Part shown: positions 23,466 to 33,590 of the stretch, in pieces
Numbering within the stretch: position 1 is the stretch's first letter
Layout: each line of letters starts with the position of its first letter
DNA from: Fibrobacter sp.
GTDB lineage: Bacteria; Fibrobacterota; Fibrobacteria; Fibrobacterales; Fibrobacteraceae
Length of the DNA stretch: 63,397 nt
Assembly: GCA_024398995.1 (NCBI GenBank)
Contig: JAKSIE010000010.1
Span: forward strand, 1-63,397
Direction: 5' to 3'
Made by a program: the position numbers and the translations under genes
The notes under the pieces: generated by a model
Told to the model about the DNA's origin: nothing
What the model saw: the letters and a program-made list of their open reading frames with translations, nothing else
The model's database searches: none

Positions 23466-25880
23466 ATGGTTCGTGTGTTTATGTCCCTCTTAGGCATTTG
23501 CGCGCTGAGTGCATTTGCCCAAGTCCCTGTTGCTGATAGTTCTGTTCGTACAGCGCCTTTGGCTCCTGCCATTGAGCCTGCCGCAAATGTAGCCCCTGTT
23601 GCGCCGACTGTTGTTGACTCCAACGCTCCGGTTCCCATGCTCTCTACGGATAGCATTATCGCTACTATGCCTATGGAACCCGTGAATCCTTATGCGGAAC
23701 TGGAACAAATTCCGCCTAGTCGGTTTCAGGATGTGGTGGTCCGCTATGATCGCGTAAAGGCAGCTAGCGAAGATCCGAACCAGCCCAAGAATATCCGCGA
23801 CTTTGCAAAGGCCGCTCAGTATTTTTATAGGGAAGAATGGGGTAACGCCTACGCCGCTTACGATTCTCTTCGTGGTCGCGATTCCGTCTTGGACGGCGCC
23901 GTTATCCTGCGTATGGCACAGACCTGTTTCCAGCAGGGCGATTTTGCCAAGATGCGCACCACCTTGGGATTGAATCCGGCTCTTGCTAAGAATTCCTCCT
24001 GGGATCGCAGCGCTTCTCGCCTTCGCATTGAGGCAGCCATGGCTGATTCCACTTTGAGCGATCACGCCCATGCGGACTCCCTGAAGGCTTTTATTGAAAA
24101 GTATCCCAAGTCTGATGACGCGGCTGCCTTGAAATTCCGCTACGGCCGTTACCTGGAACAGTTCAAACAGTTGAAAGAAGCAAAACGCATTTACATGCAA
24201 TTGCTCACCAGTTCTTCCTCTTACAAGGATTCCGCATTCGCTTGCATTCGTCGCCTCCGCAAGGTGCAGGGTGCTCCCGAGTCGTTGGCAGAAAAGGTTG
24301 CCTATGCCAAGATGGCTTGCGCTAAGGATGAGTCCGCTAGTTGCTTGACCCTTTTGGATTCCATCTTTATTCTTGACGCACAGCAGGTGGCAAAGAACCC
24401 TCAGAGTGCCGTGGCTCTGCCTGATGATTCTATCCAGAGTAAGCTGCCGCCTAGCACCATGGATATGGATACCCGCATTAATTTGTGGGAAAAGCGTGCG
24501 GTGGCTCTTCGCGGTTTAAAGCGCGATGATGAATCCATTGCCCAGTTCCGTTTCTTGCTGGATTCCGTTGAAGTTCGTCCCGTGTGGATTCAGTCTACCT
24601 TGCGCCTGCTCCGTAACAACTCTACAAGGAACGCAAAGCTCATCAAAAAGCTGGATGCACAACTTACGGATGTGAGCAAGTACAGCAAGGAAAATGCAAA
24701 TAACCTTTGGGTTCGTGGTCTGGAATACGAACAGAACCAGAAGTATGATAGCGCCTTGGTTTGTTATAAGCAACTTTCTCATAAGCGCTTTAAGAGTAAC
24801 GTAAAACGTCAGTGGGCCAAGTTCCGTGTGGGCTTTGTTCTCTTCAAGCAGGAAAAATGGGAAGAAGCTGTTACGGCCATGATTGACGCTTCCAAGGAAC
24901 CGTTCACATGGAGTGCCAGCGGCGCCCGCATGTTCCTGGGTGACGCCTATATGAAATTGGGTAAGGATTCCCTGGCTCGCGAGGCTTATTTGGATTGTAT
25001 CCGCGATTTCCCGCTGGCCTATTATGCACACCGCAGTCGTATTAAGCTTGTGGAATACGGCTTGATGGATGCAGCCGATGTACCTTACGCACACGGTGTG
25101 GAAATGACGCCCGAACAGACTTTGGCTTGGATCCGCGATTCCCAAAAACTGGGCAAGCCTGATCCTACCTACAGTCCGGAACGTTACAACCGCATTAAGT
25201 CTCTGTTCCTTTATGGTTTTAGCGATCAGGCTTTTGACCTTTATGATGAAGCTCGCAAGAAAAACGCCAAGCGTTTGGATTTCCTTTACGAATACGGCAA
25301 GCTGTTCTACGAAATGGGCGAGACTGCTGCAGGCTACCGTCTAGCTCGTCAGTTCCAGAACAACATTGATCGCCGTCGCCTCTTGGCGCCACCTCTCGAT
25401 GTTCTTCATTACCTGTACCCGATTCCGTACAAGGATCAAGTGAAGTATCACTCCGGCGAAAAGATTGACCCCTTCTTCGTGTACAGCGTGATGCGTCAGG
25501 AGTCTATCTTCAACTTTGAAATTGCATCTCCTGTAGGTGCCTGCGGTCTTTTGCAGATTATGCCCGCTACAGGCAAGATGCTTGCAAAACTTGAAAATAT
25601 TGAAAACTTCGATCCCAAGCAGTTGTATAACGCCTACATGAATATTCGTTTGGGAGTCCGTTACCTCATTGACCTGAAGGCAGAATACAAGGACGATTAT
25701 ATGTACGTTCTTGGAAACTACAATGCTGGTCCTAAGCCCACTAAGCGCTGGCAGGCTGCAGGCCAGGGACTTCCCTGGGATATCCGCGCCGAAGAAATCA
25801 GCTATTGGGAAACCCGCGATTATGTAAAGCGCGTCATGGGCAACTACTGGATCTATCAGGAAATCTACGATTCTCTGTAA
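23466..25880 (+). CDS. Soluble lytic murein transglycosylase (Slt type) with long helical repeat region
   Basis: The 804-residue periplasmic protein has a signal peptide (SAFA|QV, about residue 18), a Pro/Ala/Val-rich linker, TPR-like helical repeats (about 80-640) and a C-terminal SLT domain (about 655-804). The domain contains the catalytic Glu679 in MRQESIFN, then GACGLLQIMPATG and YVLGNYNAGP. It cleaves the MurNAc-GlcNAc bond of peptidoglycan and leaves anhydro ends. It is longer than E. coli Slt70 (about 620 residues) because of extra repeats. It starts 13 bases after ptsI. Confidence 0.9.
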   Translation: MVRVFMSLLGICALSAFAQVPVADSSVRTAPLAPAIEPAANVAPVAPTVVDSNAPVPMLSTDSIIATMPMEPVNPYAELEQIPPSRFQDVVVRYDRVKAASEDPNQPKNIRDFAKAAQYFYREEWGNAYAAYDSLRGRDSVLDGAVILRMAQTCFQQGDFAKMRTTLGLNPALAKNSSWDRSASRLRIEAAMADSTLSDHAHADSLKAFIEKYPKSDDAAALKFRYGRYLEQFKQLKEAKRIYMQLLTSSSSYKDSAFACIRRLRKVQGAPESLAEKVAYAKMACAKDESASCLTLLDSIFILDAQQVAKNPQSAVALPDDSIQSKLPPSTMDMDTRINLWEKRAVALRGLKRDDESIAQFRFLLDSVEVRPVWIQSTLRLLRNNSTRNAKLIKKLDAQLTDVSKYSKENANNLWVRGLEYEQNQKYDSALVCYKQLSHKRFKSNVKRQWAKFRVGFVLFKQEKWEEAVTAMIDASKEPFTWSASGARMFLGDAYMKLGKDSLAREAYLDCIRDFPLAYYAHRSRIKLVEYGLMDAADVPYAHGVEMTPEQTLAWIRDSQKLGKPDPTYSPERYNRIKSLFLYGFSDQAFDLYDEARKKNAKRLDFLYEYGKLFYEMGETAAGYRLARQFQNNIDRRRLLAPPLDVLHYLYPIPYKDQVKYHSGEKIDPFFVYSVMRQESIFNFEIASPVGACGLLQIMPATGKMLAKLENIENFDPKQLYNAYMNIRLGVRYLIDLKAEYKDDYMYVLGNYNAGPKPTKRWQAAGQGLPWDIRAEEISYWETRDYVKRVMGNYWIYQEIYDSL

Positions 25881-25886
25881 TATTCT

Positions 25887-26720
25887 ATGCTTTTTCTTCT
25901 TCTGACAATTGGTCCTGCTTTCCTTTTTGCTTGTGGAAACATCCTGGAAAAGTCCGGGGTTTCTTCTGTTGGTCAAAAGACGGGCGGCGTATCCAATCCG
26001 TGGAATTTTTGGAAGGGTGTACTTACCAATGGATTCTGGTGGCTAGGCGTTGCCTGCTCTGTTTTTGCAACAGGCGGCTACTACATCGCCATGGCTCGTT
26101 ATGACCTGAGCCAGGTGCAGCCCATGATGGTCTTGAACCCGGTGCTTACGGCATTGATGGGCTTTGTCATTTTAAAGGAAGTCCTGACCCGTCGAATTGT
26201 GGTTGCCATTTGCTTTGTGGTGGCGGGCCTCCTTTGTTCCGTAGAATCCTTGGGCGAGGCTACCAGTGTTCAGAACTTGAACATGCTTTGGGCCTACGCA
26301 GGAGTGGTTTGTGGCATAGCCTTGTTTGCCCATCTGTTCTGCAAGGATCGTGAAATGGTGGACTCCCTGATTATGGGCGTTGGTTTTGGTATTTCCGCGG
26401 CGTTCTACAAGAGCCTGGCTATGGACTTCGACTTGGACAATATTTCTTTAGCATCCATTGGCGGACTGATTCTTGATTTTAGAACCTTGGCTTATGTGGC
26501 CACCTATGGCATCGCCTTTATCTATTCCCAGATTTCATTTTCTCGCGGTCGCGCTCTGTTTATTATTCCCTTTAGTGCTGCTGTGGGTGCTGCCGTGCCT
26601 ACTATTGCCGGTGCTGTGGTGTTCTCCGAGGCGTTCCCTCTGGAAAAGGTGATTTCAGTCACGCTGGTTCTAATTGGCGCCTGTCTTTTCGTTGTACGTC
26701 GTCCCCGCCGTAAAAAGTAG
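25887..26720 (+). CDS. EamA/DMT family transporter
   Basis: This 277-residue inner-membrane protein has about ten hydrophobic segments in two similar halves. The QPMMVLNPVLTALMGFVILKE stretch is typical of EamA domains. The family exports metabolites or takes up small solutes; the substrate cannot be told. The gene starts six bases after the transglycosylase gene. Confidence 0.8.
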   Translation: MLFLLLTIGPAFLFACGNILEKSGVSSVGQKTGGVSNPWNFWKGVLTNGFWWLGVACSVFATGGYYIAMARYDLSQVQPMMVLNPVLTALMGFVILKEVLTRRIVVAICFVVAGLLCSVESLGEATSVQNLNMLWAYAGVVCGIALFAHLFCKDREMVDSLIMGVGFGISAAFYKSLAMDFDLDNISLASIGGLILDFRTLAYVATYGIAFIYSQISFSRGRALFIIPFSAAVGAAVPTIAGAVVFSEAFPLEKVISVTLVLIGACLFVVRRPRRKK

Positions 26721-26744
26721 AAGGCGATGTTGCCGTAAAAAGAG

Positions 26745-26750
26745 TATATT
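26745..26750 (+). promoter_or_regulatory. TATATT box 8 bases before the first CotH gene
   Basis: TATATT at 26745-26750 is followed by CCAAGTGT and the ATG at 26759. No Shine-Dalgarno sequence is present, so the mRNA is probably leaderless. Confidence 0.5.
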
Positions 26751-26758
26751 CCAAGTGT

Positions 26759-29599
26759 ATGGTACACTTGAATAAACATGGAAATCTTTGCCGCTCTGTT
26801 TTATGCAGTGCACTATTCTCCTTTTTTATTTCATGTTCCGGAGATAACTCCTCCAGCAGTTCCATACAAGAATTGAATCCTTCGGACGATCCGTCCAGTG
26901 ATCTTTCCCGAGTTCCACCCAACTTTGTTGGGGGTCCCGTTGTTTTTACGGAAGTAGACCCCATAAATACCGTGTACGACGATCATGAGGGTGGTGATGC
27001 CGGCTGGGTGGAACTTTATAATAGTTCCATAGAACAGGTAAGTTTGAAGGGATTGTCTTTGACCAATTCTCTGTCCAATCCATCCAAGTGGACGTTTGGC
27101 GATGTGGTAATGGAACCCCAGTCCCTTATGTTGGTTTACCTGTCTGGGAAGAACTTGCCGGATTACGTGGCACCTCACGATAGTACAAGTCTCATTGGGC
27201 CGGGATGTTGGACGTGGACCGATTCCCAGAACGAGGATGTTGCGGGGGAGAGCTATTCTGAACCTTTGGATGGCAAGGCAAAACTTTGCTTCACTGAAAA
27301 TGGAAAGCGGATGTTTGGTGCCCGCATGCGTTTGGGTGAAAACGAAGAATTGGGATGGTCCTCTATTTCTTCTTTCGTGGGTACGAAATCTAGCGATCCC
27401 GAGGATGTGGTGGATATTTCTGCCACCAATGAAATTTTGATGCATGCCTATATCACCAAAGATCGCAAGGTTTCCTTCAGGTTAGTACAGACTGGCATTG
27501 ATGATTGGAAAGGCTATGAAATCGTATTTACGGGAACGGGGGATTCCTCCTCGGTTTATCGGGCCTCTCTGCCTCAGGGAAAGAGCTTTCCGGATTTAAG
27601 CATTATTTATGGAACGCGCATGAGTCCGGAGGCTCAGGAAAAACGAGAAGTTTCCGTGAAGGTATTCTCCTATATCGCTCGTAATCGCGGCCACGAACCA
27701 CACGCTTCTTTCAAGATTAAGAATGAGGCGGCTTCCATTTATTTGATGAACGAAAACGCCCAGGTTCTGGCGTACGTCAATTACCCTAGCGTCCCTGTGG
27801 GTAAAACTTGGTCGTATGGATTCTTTGCCGATGATGGATCTGTTGCCGCATTGAATGGTGTTGCCGAAAAGGTAGGTTGGGGTTATTCTACTCCTAGTCC
27901 TTATGCACTGGCTACAGACTATGTTGTTTCCAAATCTTCTCCCGCTGTAGATACCTTGCTGGATTTGCCACCTTCCGGATTCTATACGGATGCAATCAGT
28001 TTGGTATTCCCCGAAGATAAGTGGATCCGCTGCGAAAAGGGCGGCTATGCTCCAACGGAAAATAGCCCGCTTACGACACAGCTCGATATTTCTGCCACAA
28101 CGGCTTTGCGCTGCGCGAGCTTTATTCCTGGGGCCATTCCCGGTGAAGTGGTAAATCGTACCTACGTTTTTGAGGCTGCGCCTTCTGTTCCGGCGGTGTT
28201 TATTACGGCTGATCCCAACTCCCTATTTAACCCTGATACGGGAATCTATATGGAAGGCCCTAATGCGGCAGCCAAGGAACCTCATTATGGAGCAAATTAC
28301 TGGGAGGATAAGGAAATTCCTGCCTTTGTCGAACTTATTGAAAAGGGTGAGAACGGACCTGCCTTTGCTGAGAATGCGGGCTTCAAGATTTTCGGCAATT
28401 ACAGCCGAGCCAATGCTAAAAAATCAGTGGCCATTACCTTCCGCGAAAAGTACGGAAATAAACGCCTGAAGTATCAGCTGTTTCCGGAATTCCCGGAACT
28501 GAAAAAGTTTAAGGTGTTTATTCTTAGGAATAACGGCAGTAATTTCCACAATGATTACATTCGAGATATGGTAGCCGGCTCCATAAGTGAAGGCCTTGGA
28601 CTTGATTATCAGCGTGGTCGAGCTTCTGTGGTTTTCTATAACGGTGAATATTACGGTATTCATAATATTCGTGAACGTTCCACGGAATATTATTTTGAAA
28701 CCCACTATGGAATGGATCCCGACGATATCGATCTGATAAAGGCTGACAATTCCGCATCGGCAGGTTCTGCCGTAGAGTACCAGCAGTTAATGGATTGGCT
28801 GGAATCGAACCATTTGGACAATGACAGTAATTTTGCCTATGTGGCAAGTCAAATTGATGTGGATAACTTTACCAACTATGTGCAGTTGGAGTTGTTTGTG
28901 AACAATCGAGACTGGCCTAGCAACAATCTTAAAAAATGGCGAAATGCAAACCAAAAAACTCCCTGGAAGTGGTTTATTTATGACACGGATTTTGGCCTGG
29001 GCAATAATTTTAGCGAATACAAGAACAATGTGTTTGAATTTGCGACCAATGACAAGGGTGATGCAGACAGTTGGCCCAATGGACCTAACTCTACGCTGCT
29101 GCTCCGCAGGATGCTCGAAAATGAAAGCTATAAGACCGCCTTTGTGAATCGGATGGCTACGCTTCTCTCCATGAATTTTGAACCGACCCGAGTCAAGAAT
29201 CGAATGGATGTGCTGATGAACGCCATATCGCAGGAGATTCCTAGGGATCAGAAGCGCTGGAATCAAAATAGCAGCAAAATGCAGTCGGAATTGGGGGCTA
29301 TGAAGTCCTTTGTAGAAGCAAGGCCGGGTGTCATTGAAGAGGAACTTCAAGAATATTTCAAATTAGGCTCCCCAAAGACGATTACTTTGTCTGTAAAAGG
29401 CTCTGGATCGATCCTTGTTCACGGCTTGGCCGTTGACCAGTATCCCATGAATGTGAATTTCTTCTCGGACACACCTGTTGTTGTTTCTGCGGTTCCTGGA
29501 CCCGGAAGTGTCTGGGTAGGTTGGGATGATGGTGAAAACAGTCAAATTCGAGTAATAAATCCCGAAGAAGTTCGGTCTATAACGGCCGTTTTTAAGTGA
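26759..29599 (+). CDS. CotH-family lipoprotein with lamin-tail-like and InlB-repeat-like domains
   Basis: The 946-residue protein has a signal peptide with lipobox FISC (about Cys26) and a Ser-rich tether. A lamin-tail-like domain follows (about 60-170; FTEVDPINTVYDD), then a beta-domain. A chitobiase C-terminal-like segment (about 400-465) and a CotH kinase-like domain (about 520-860) come next. The CotH part has the acidic motif IYDTDFGLGNN and FNGEYYGIHN-type sequence. A short InlB-like module ends it. CotH proteins are atypical surface kinases in spore formers and are common in Fibrobacter with unknown targets. The lipid anchor places it in the envelope. Confidence 0.85.
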   Translation: MVHLNKHGNLCRSVLCSALFSFFISCSGDNSSSSSIQELNPSDDPSSDLSRVPPNFVGGPVVFTEVDPINTVYDDHEGGDAGWVELYNSSIEQVSLKGLSLTNSLSNPSKWTFGDVVMEPQSLMLVYLSGKNLPDYVAPHDSTSLIGPGCWTWTDSQNEDVAGESYSEPLDGKAKLCFTENGKRMFGARMRLGENEELGWSSISSFVGTKSSDPEDVVDISATNEILMHAYITKDRKVSFRLVQTGIDDWKGYEIVFTGTGDSSSVYRASLPQGKSFPDLSIIYGTRMSPEAQEKREVSVKVFSYIARNRGHEPHASFKIKNEAASIYLMNENAQVLAYVNYPSVPVGKTWSYGFFADDGSVAALNGVAEKVGWGYSTPSPYALATDYVVSKSSPAVDTLLDLPPSGFYTDAISLVFPEDKWIRCEKGGYAPTENSPLTTQLDISATTALRCASFIPGAIPGEVVNRTYVFEAAPSVPAVFITADPNSLFNPDTGIYMEGPNAAAKEPHYGANYWEDKEIPAFVELIEKGENGPAFAENAGFKIFGNYSRANAKKSVAITFREKYGNKRLKYQLFPEFPELKKFKVFILRNNGSNFHNDYIRDMVAGSISEGLGLDYQRGRASVVFYNGEYYGIHNIRERSTEYYFETHYGMDPDDIDLIKADNSASAGSAVEYQQLMDWLESNHLDNDSNFAYVASQIDVDNFTNYVQLELFVNNRDWPSNNLKKWRNANQKTPWKWFIYDTDFGLGNNFSEYKNNVFEFATNDKGDADSWPNGPNSTLLLRRMLENESYKTAFVNRMATLLSMNFEPTRVKNRMDVLMNAISQEIPRDQKRWNQNSSKMQSELGAMKSFVEARPGVIEEELQEYFKLGSPKTITLSVKGSGSILVHGLAVDQYPMNVNFFSDTPVVVSAVPGPGSVWVGWDDGENSQIRVINPEEVRSITAVFK

Positions 29600-29627
29600 A
29601 TAATAGGTCTAAATTATTGAAATTATC

Positions 29628-29635
29628 TAGATTTG
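29628..29635 (+). promoter_or_regulatory. TAGATTTG box before ugd
   Basis: TAGATTTG matches the TAnnTTTG type and is followed by GGG, as at the SPOR gene (TATATTTGGGG). Its last base lies seven bases before the ATG. The predicted leader is about three bases, and this is the likely start of the plus-strand polysaccharide operon. Confidence 0.45.
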
Positions 29636-29642
29636 GGGTATT

Positions 29643-31013
29643 ATGAGTTTCAACACTAAGATTCTTTGCATTGGCGCGGGCTATGTCGGTGGCCCCACTA
29701 TGACTGTTATCGCCGACAAGTGCCCCGATGTTAAGGTGACCGTTGTGGATATTAACCAGGCCCGTATCGATGCTTGGAACAGCGATAACCTCCCGATTTT
29801 TGAACCCGGTCTGGATGATGTGGTGAAGCGTGCCCGTGGCCGCAATCTGTTTTTCAGTACCGATATTCCGGCAGCTATTAAGGAAGCAGACATTATTTTC
29901 GTTTCTGTGAATACCCCCACCAAGACTTTTGGTCATGGCGCCGGTAAGGCATCCGACCTTCAGTACTGGGAAAAGACTGCTCGCAACATTTTGGAAGTGG
30001 CTAACGAAGGCAAGATCATTGTGGAAAAGTCCACTCTGCCTGTTCGTACCGCAGCAGCCATGGAACGAATCCTGAATTCTAACGATAAGGGCCTCCATTT
30101 CGAAGTTCTTTCCAATCCGGAATTCCTTGCCGAAGGTACTGCTATTCAGGATCTTTTCGAACCGGACCGCGTTTTGATCGGTAGCCACCAGACTGAATCT
30201 GGTTTGGCTGCATGCCAGAAGCTGGTGGATGTCTATGCTCACTGGGTTCCCCGTGACCGCATCCTGACGACCAACCTCTGGAGCTCCGAACTTACCAAGC
30301 TTACTGCCAACGCCTTCTTGGCTCAGCGTATTAGCTCTATCAACTCCATTAGTGCCCTTTGCGAACGTACCGGTGCCGATGTGGACGAAGTTGCTTTTGT
30401 TATGGGCAAGGACAAGCGTATTGGCCCCAAGTTCCTTAAGGCATCCATCGGTTTCGGTGGTTCCTGCTTCAAGAAGGATATCTTGAACTTGGTATATCTG
30501 TGTGGTTACTACGGCCTGCCCGAAGTCGCAGCCTACTGGGAAAGTGTCGTAAAGATCAATGAATGGCAGACCCACCGTGTGGTAGACCGCATGCTGGAAA
30601 CCATGTTCAATACCATCGCCGGCAAGAAGATTGCTGTTTTCGGTTTCGCGTTCAAGGCCAATACTGGTGATACCCGCGAAAGCCCGGCCAACCTGGTTGT
30701 CCGTGACTTGCTGGCCGAACATGCACTGCCGGTCGTCACTGACCCGAAGGCTATTCCCGATGCCAAGCGCGACCTGAAGGACGTGCTGGATCAAGTCCAG
30801 TTCGAAGAAGATGCTTATAAGGCTGCCGAAGGTGCTCACGCAGTTGTTGTTTGTACTGAATGGAAGTGCTTTGCTGAACTGGATTGGAAGCGTATCTATG
30901 CCTCCATGGCAAAGCCTGCTTTTGTATTTGATGGTCGTAATATTCTTGACGCCGATGCACTTCGCAAGATTGGTTTTGAAGTGACTAGTATCGGTAAAGG
31001 CAAGGCGGAGTAA
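29643..31013 (+). CDS. ugd: UDP-glucose 6-dehydrogenase (eukaryotic-like type)
   Basis: The 456-residue enzyme has an N-terminal Rossmann motif ([11 protein letters not shown]), the catalytic Cys275 in FGGSCFKKD and a C-terminal [16 protein letters not shown] segment. Length and motifs match animal-type UGDH. It oxidises UDP-glucose twice with NAD+ to UDP-glucuronate. It begins the polysaccharide gene block and lies five bases before a second nucleotide-sugar dehydrogenase. Confidence 0.92.
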   Translation: MSFNTKILCIGAGYVGGPTMTVIADKCPDVKVTVVDINQARIDAWNSDNLPIFEPGLDDVVKRARGRNLFFSTDIPAAIKEADIIFVSVNTPTKTFGHGAGKASDLQYWEKTARNILEVANEGKIIVEKSTLPVRTAAAMERILNSNDKGLHFEVLSNPEFLAEGTAIQDLFEPDRVLIGSHQTESGLAACQKLVDVYAHWVPRDRILTTNLWSSELTKLTANAFLAQRISSINSISALCERTGADVDEVAFVMGKDKRIGPKFLKASIGFGGSCFKKDILNLVYLCGYYGLPEVAAYWESVVKINEWQTHRVVDRMLETMFNTIAGKKIAVFGFAFKANTGDTRESPANLVVRDLLAEHALPVVTDPKAIPDAKRDLKDVLDQVQFEEDAYKAAEGAHAVVVCTEWKCFAELDWKRIYASMAKPAFVFDGRNILDADALRKIGFEVTSIGKGKAE

Positions 31014-31018
31014 CGCTT

Positions 31019-32332
31019 ATGGCTTCTATTAGCATTTTTGGCCTTGGTTATGTTGGCTGTGTTGGCATTGGTTGTTTCGCAAAGCTGGGACATAGTGTCA
31101 TTGGTTGCGATGTAGATAGCAATAAGGTTGCTCGCATTGCAAAGGGCCTTCCGACCATCGTCGAACGCGATATTGAAGAATTGATGAAAGAGGGCTATGA
31201 TGCCGGCTTGATTACTGCAACGATGTCTGCAGAAGAAGCTGTAACAAAGTCCGAGATTACTTTCCTTTGTGTTGGCACTCCTAATGCCCGTGATGGTCAG
31301 CTAGATACAACTTATCTGGTGTCTGCAGCTCGTTCCATTGGTGTGGCTCTTCGTAACAAGACTTTGTTCCACACGGTTGTTATCCGTAGCACCGTGCCTC
31401 CTGGAACCAACGCCATGATCGCAAGGGAAATTGAAAAGGTTTCCGGTCGAGTCGTGAACAAGGATTTCGCCGTGGTTTCCAATCCCGAGTTCTTGCGTGA
31501 AGGCTCTGCTGTTAAGGATTTCTTGAATCCGCCTATTACGGTTATCGGTTCTCAAAACGAAGTTGCTGTTAAGACTCTTCGTGCTTTGTACGAACCCTTT
31601 GGTAGCGAAATTGCCGAAGTGCCTGAAAAGGTTGCTGAAATCATCAAGTTCGTGAACAACTCTTACCATGCCTTGAAGGTTGCCTTCGGTAACGAAGTCG
31701 GTGCAATCTGTAAGACCTTGGGTATCGACAGCCATATGGTGATGAATTTGTTCTGCAAGGACACATCCCTTAACATTTCTCCGTACTACTTTAAGCCTGG
31801 CTTTGCCTACGGTGGTTCTTGCTTGCCTAAAGACCTTAAGGGCTTGAATTTCCTTGCACATTCCAATAATGTGAAGGTTCCTATTCTGGAATCCATTGAA
31901 TGCAGTAATGACAAGCACATTGCTCGCGCAATTGAATTGGCCAAGTCCTACGGTTGCAAAAATGTTGGTGTTATCGGCCTTACCTTTAAGGCTGGTACCG
32001 ACGACTTGAGAAATTCTGCATCCACCCGTTTGGCCGAAGCCTTGATTGGTGCCGGCTACAACGTGAGCATCTTTGACCGTTTCTTGAATATTGCTCGCGA
32101 AAAGGAAACGAACCTGAAGGACCTGAACAAGAGAATTCCTCACTTGTTGCCCCTTTTGAAGGTAAACTCTGAAGAAGTTGTGAAGAATAGTTCCCTGGTT
32201 GTTATTACCGTTCGCAACCCTGAAATTCCTGAACTGATTCGCAAGTATCCTAACGTTCGCTTTATTGATCTGGATCGAGTCAAGGATCCCTCTGTCGAAA
32301 CTTTGTCTAACTACGAGGGCTTCTGCTGGTAA
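31019..32332 (+). CDS. AlgD-type nucleotide-sugar dehydrogenase (probable GDP-mannose 6-dehydrogenase)
   Basis: The 437-residue protein has FGLGYVGCV near the N-terminus and the catalytic Cys268 in PGFAYGGSCLPKD. Cysteine position, length and the SPYY..PGFA.GGSCLPKD context match Pseudomonas AlgD, which makes GDP-mannuronate for alginate. It differs clearly from the preceding UDP-glucose enzyme, so two different uronic acids are likely supplied to one glycan. A UDP-sugar substrate cannot be excluded. Confidence 0.82.
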   Translation: MASISIFGLGYVGCVGIGCFAKLGHSVIGCDVDSNKVARIAKGLPTIVERDIEELMKEGYDAGLITATMSAEEAVTKSEITFLCVGTPNARDGQLDTTYLVSAARSIGVALRNKTLFHTVVIRSTVPPGTNAMIAREIEKVSGRVVNKDFAVVSNPEFLREGSAVKDFLNPPITVIGSQNEVAVKTLRALYEPFGSEIAEVPEKVAEIIKFVNNSYHALKVAFGNEVGAICKTLGIDSHMVMNLFCKDTSLNISPYYFKPGFAYGGSCLPKDLKGLNFLAHSNNVKVPILESIECSNDKHIARAIELAKSYGCKNVGVIGLTFKAGTDDLRNSASTRLAEALIGAGYNVSIFDRFLNIAREKETNLKDLNKRIPHLLPLLKVNSEEVVKNSSLVVITVRNPEIPELIRKYPNVRFIDLDRVKDPSVETLSNYEGFCW

Positions 32333-32335
32333 ATT

Positions 32336-33538
32336 ATGGCTGAGCTGTTTGGGAAAAAAGTTTGCATCGTTGTGGAAAATCTGCCAGTGCCTTTTGATAG
32401 GCGCGTATGGCAAGAAGCTACGTCTCTTCATGAGGCCGGTGCAGAGGTTACTGTTATTTGTCCTTTGACAAAGAAGTATCCGTTGGAATACGAAGAACTT
32501 GATGGTATCAAGATCTATCGTCATCCGCTGCCCGAGGCAAAGAGAACCTTGGATTACTTCAAGGAATATTTCTGTGCCTTGTTCCATGAAACTCGTCTGC
32601 TCTTCAAGGTTTTCCGCAAGCAGGGTGTGCAGGACGTTATCCATGCCTGCAATCCGCCTGACTTGATCTTTATTGCGGCAATGCCGTTCTTTGCATTGAC
32701 CCGCTGCAAGTTCCTTTTTGACCATCACGACATTAACCCGGAACTCTGGATTGCCAAGTTTGGTAAGAAGGGCTTGGGTTACCGTGCTATGCTCTTGGTA
32801 GAACGCCTGACTTATTTCTTTGCAAAGCATGCCATCGTCACTAACGAATCCTATAAGGAAATCGCAATGCGCCGTGGCAAGAAACACGAAGAAGATGTTA
32901 CCGTAGTTCGTAGCGGCCCTAACATTCAAAAATTGAAAATCGGCCCTGCCAAGGAAGAAGTCAAGAAAGGTTTCAAGCATCTTGTGGGTTACATTGGTGT
33001 CATGGGCAAGCAGGAAGGTATCGATCTTCTGCTCCAGTCCGTGGATTACCTTGTTAACAAAAAAGGCCGCAAGGACATTCGCTTCTGCATTATGGGCGGT
33101 GGCCCCTCTCTGGATGAACTTCGCGAATTGAACAAGACCATGGGCCTTGAAGAATACGTGGAATTCCCGGGACGTGTTTCTGATGAATATCTTGCTGATG
33201 TATTGAACACCGCAGATGTTTGCGTTAATCCGGACCTTCCTTCTGAAATGAACGATAAGTCCACTATGAACAAGATCATGGAATACATGGCCTTTGGTAA
33301 GCCTATTGTTCAGTTCACCTTAAAGGAAGGAAAGTTCAGTGCCCAGGAAGCCTCCCTCTATGCAGAGAACACAAGCACCGAGGACTTCGCAGAAAAGATC
33401 CTGTGGCTCCTGGATAATCCGGAAAAGGCTGCAGAAATGGGCCAGTTCGGTCGTAACCGTGTTGTGAATGAACTGTGTTGGGATTTTGAAAAACCCAAGC
33501 TTATCGGTGCCTACAAGAAACTGTTGGGCTTGAAATAA
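32336..33538 (+). CDS. Glycosyltransferase family 4
   Basis: The 400-residue GT-B enzyme has an N-terminal ENLPVPFDRRVWQEA motif, a DHHDINPEL segment and the C-terminal donor-site region with EYMAFGKPIVQF. It uses a nucleotide sugar to extend the repeat unit on the cytoplasmic side. It starts three bases after the AlgD-type gene and is the last gene before a terminator. Confidence 0.88.
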   Translation: MAELFGKKVCIVVENLPVPFDRRVWQEATSLHEAGAEVTVICPLTKKYPLEYEELDGIKIYRHPLPEAKRTLDYFKEYFCALFHETRLLFKVFRKQGVQDVIHACNPPDLIFIAAMPFFALTRCKFLFDHHDINPELWIAKFGKKGLGYRAMLLVERLTYFFAKHAIVTNESYKEIAMRRGKKHEEDVTVVRSGPNIQKLKIGPAKEEVKKGFKHLVGYIGVMGKQEGIDLLLQSVDYLVNKKGRKDIRFCIMGGGPSLDELRELNKTMGLEEYVEFPGRVSDEYLADVLNTADVCVNPDLPSEMNDKSTMNKIMEYMAFGKPIVQFTLKEGKFSAQEASLYAENTSTEDFAEKILWLLDNPEKAAEMGQFGRNRVVNELCWDFEKPKLIGAYKKLLGLK

Positions 33539-33556
33539 ATTCTAAAAAAAACTTTA

Positions 33557-33590
33557 AGGTAGCGCTTCTTGTGAAGCGCTATTTTTTTAT
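33557..33590. terminator. Bidirectional terminator between the GT4 gene and the second CotH gene
   Basis: AGCGCTTC (33561-33568) and GAAGCGCT (33573-33580) form a perfect stem around TTGT, followed by ATTTTTTT. A-rich sequence on the other side supplies a T-run for the minus strand. The stop codon of the minus-strand gene (33579-33581) lies inside the stem. Confidence 0.9.

Noticed and set aside
31301..32980. Minus-strand open frame of 559 codons
   Set aside because: It lies opposite the AlgD-type dehydrogenase and GT4 genes, both well supported by motifs. No start signal or domain is seen.
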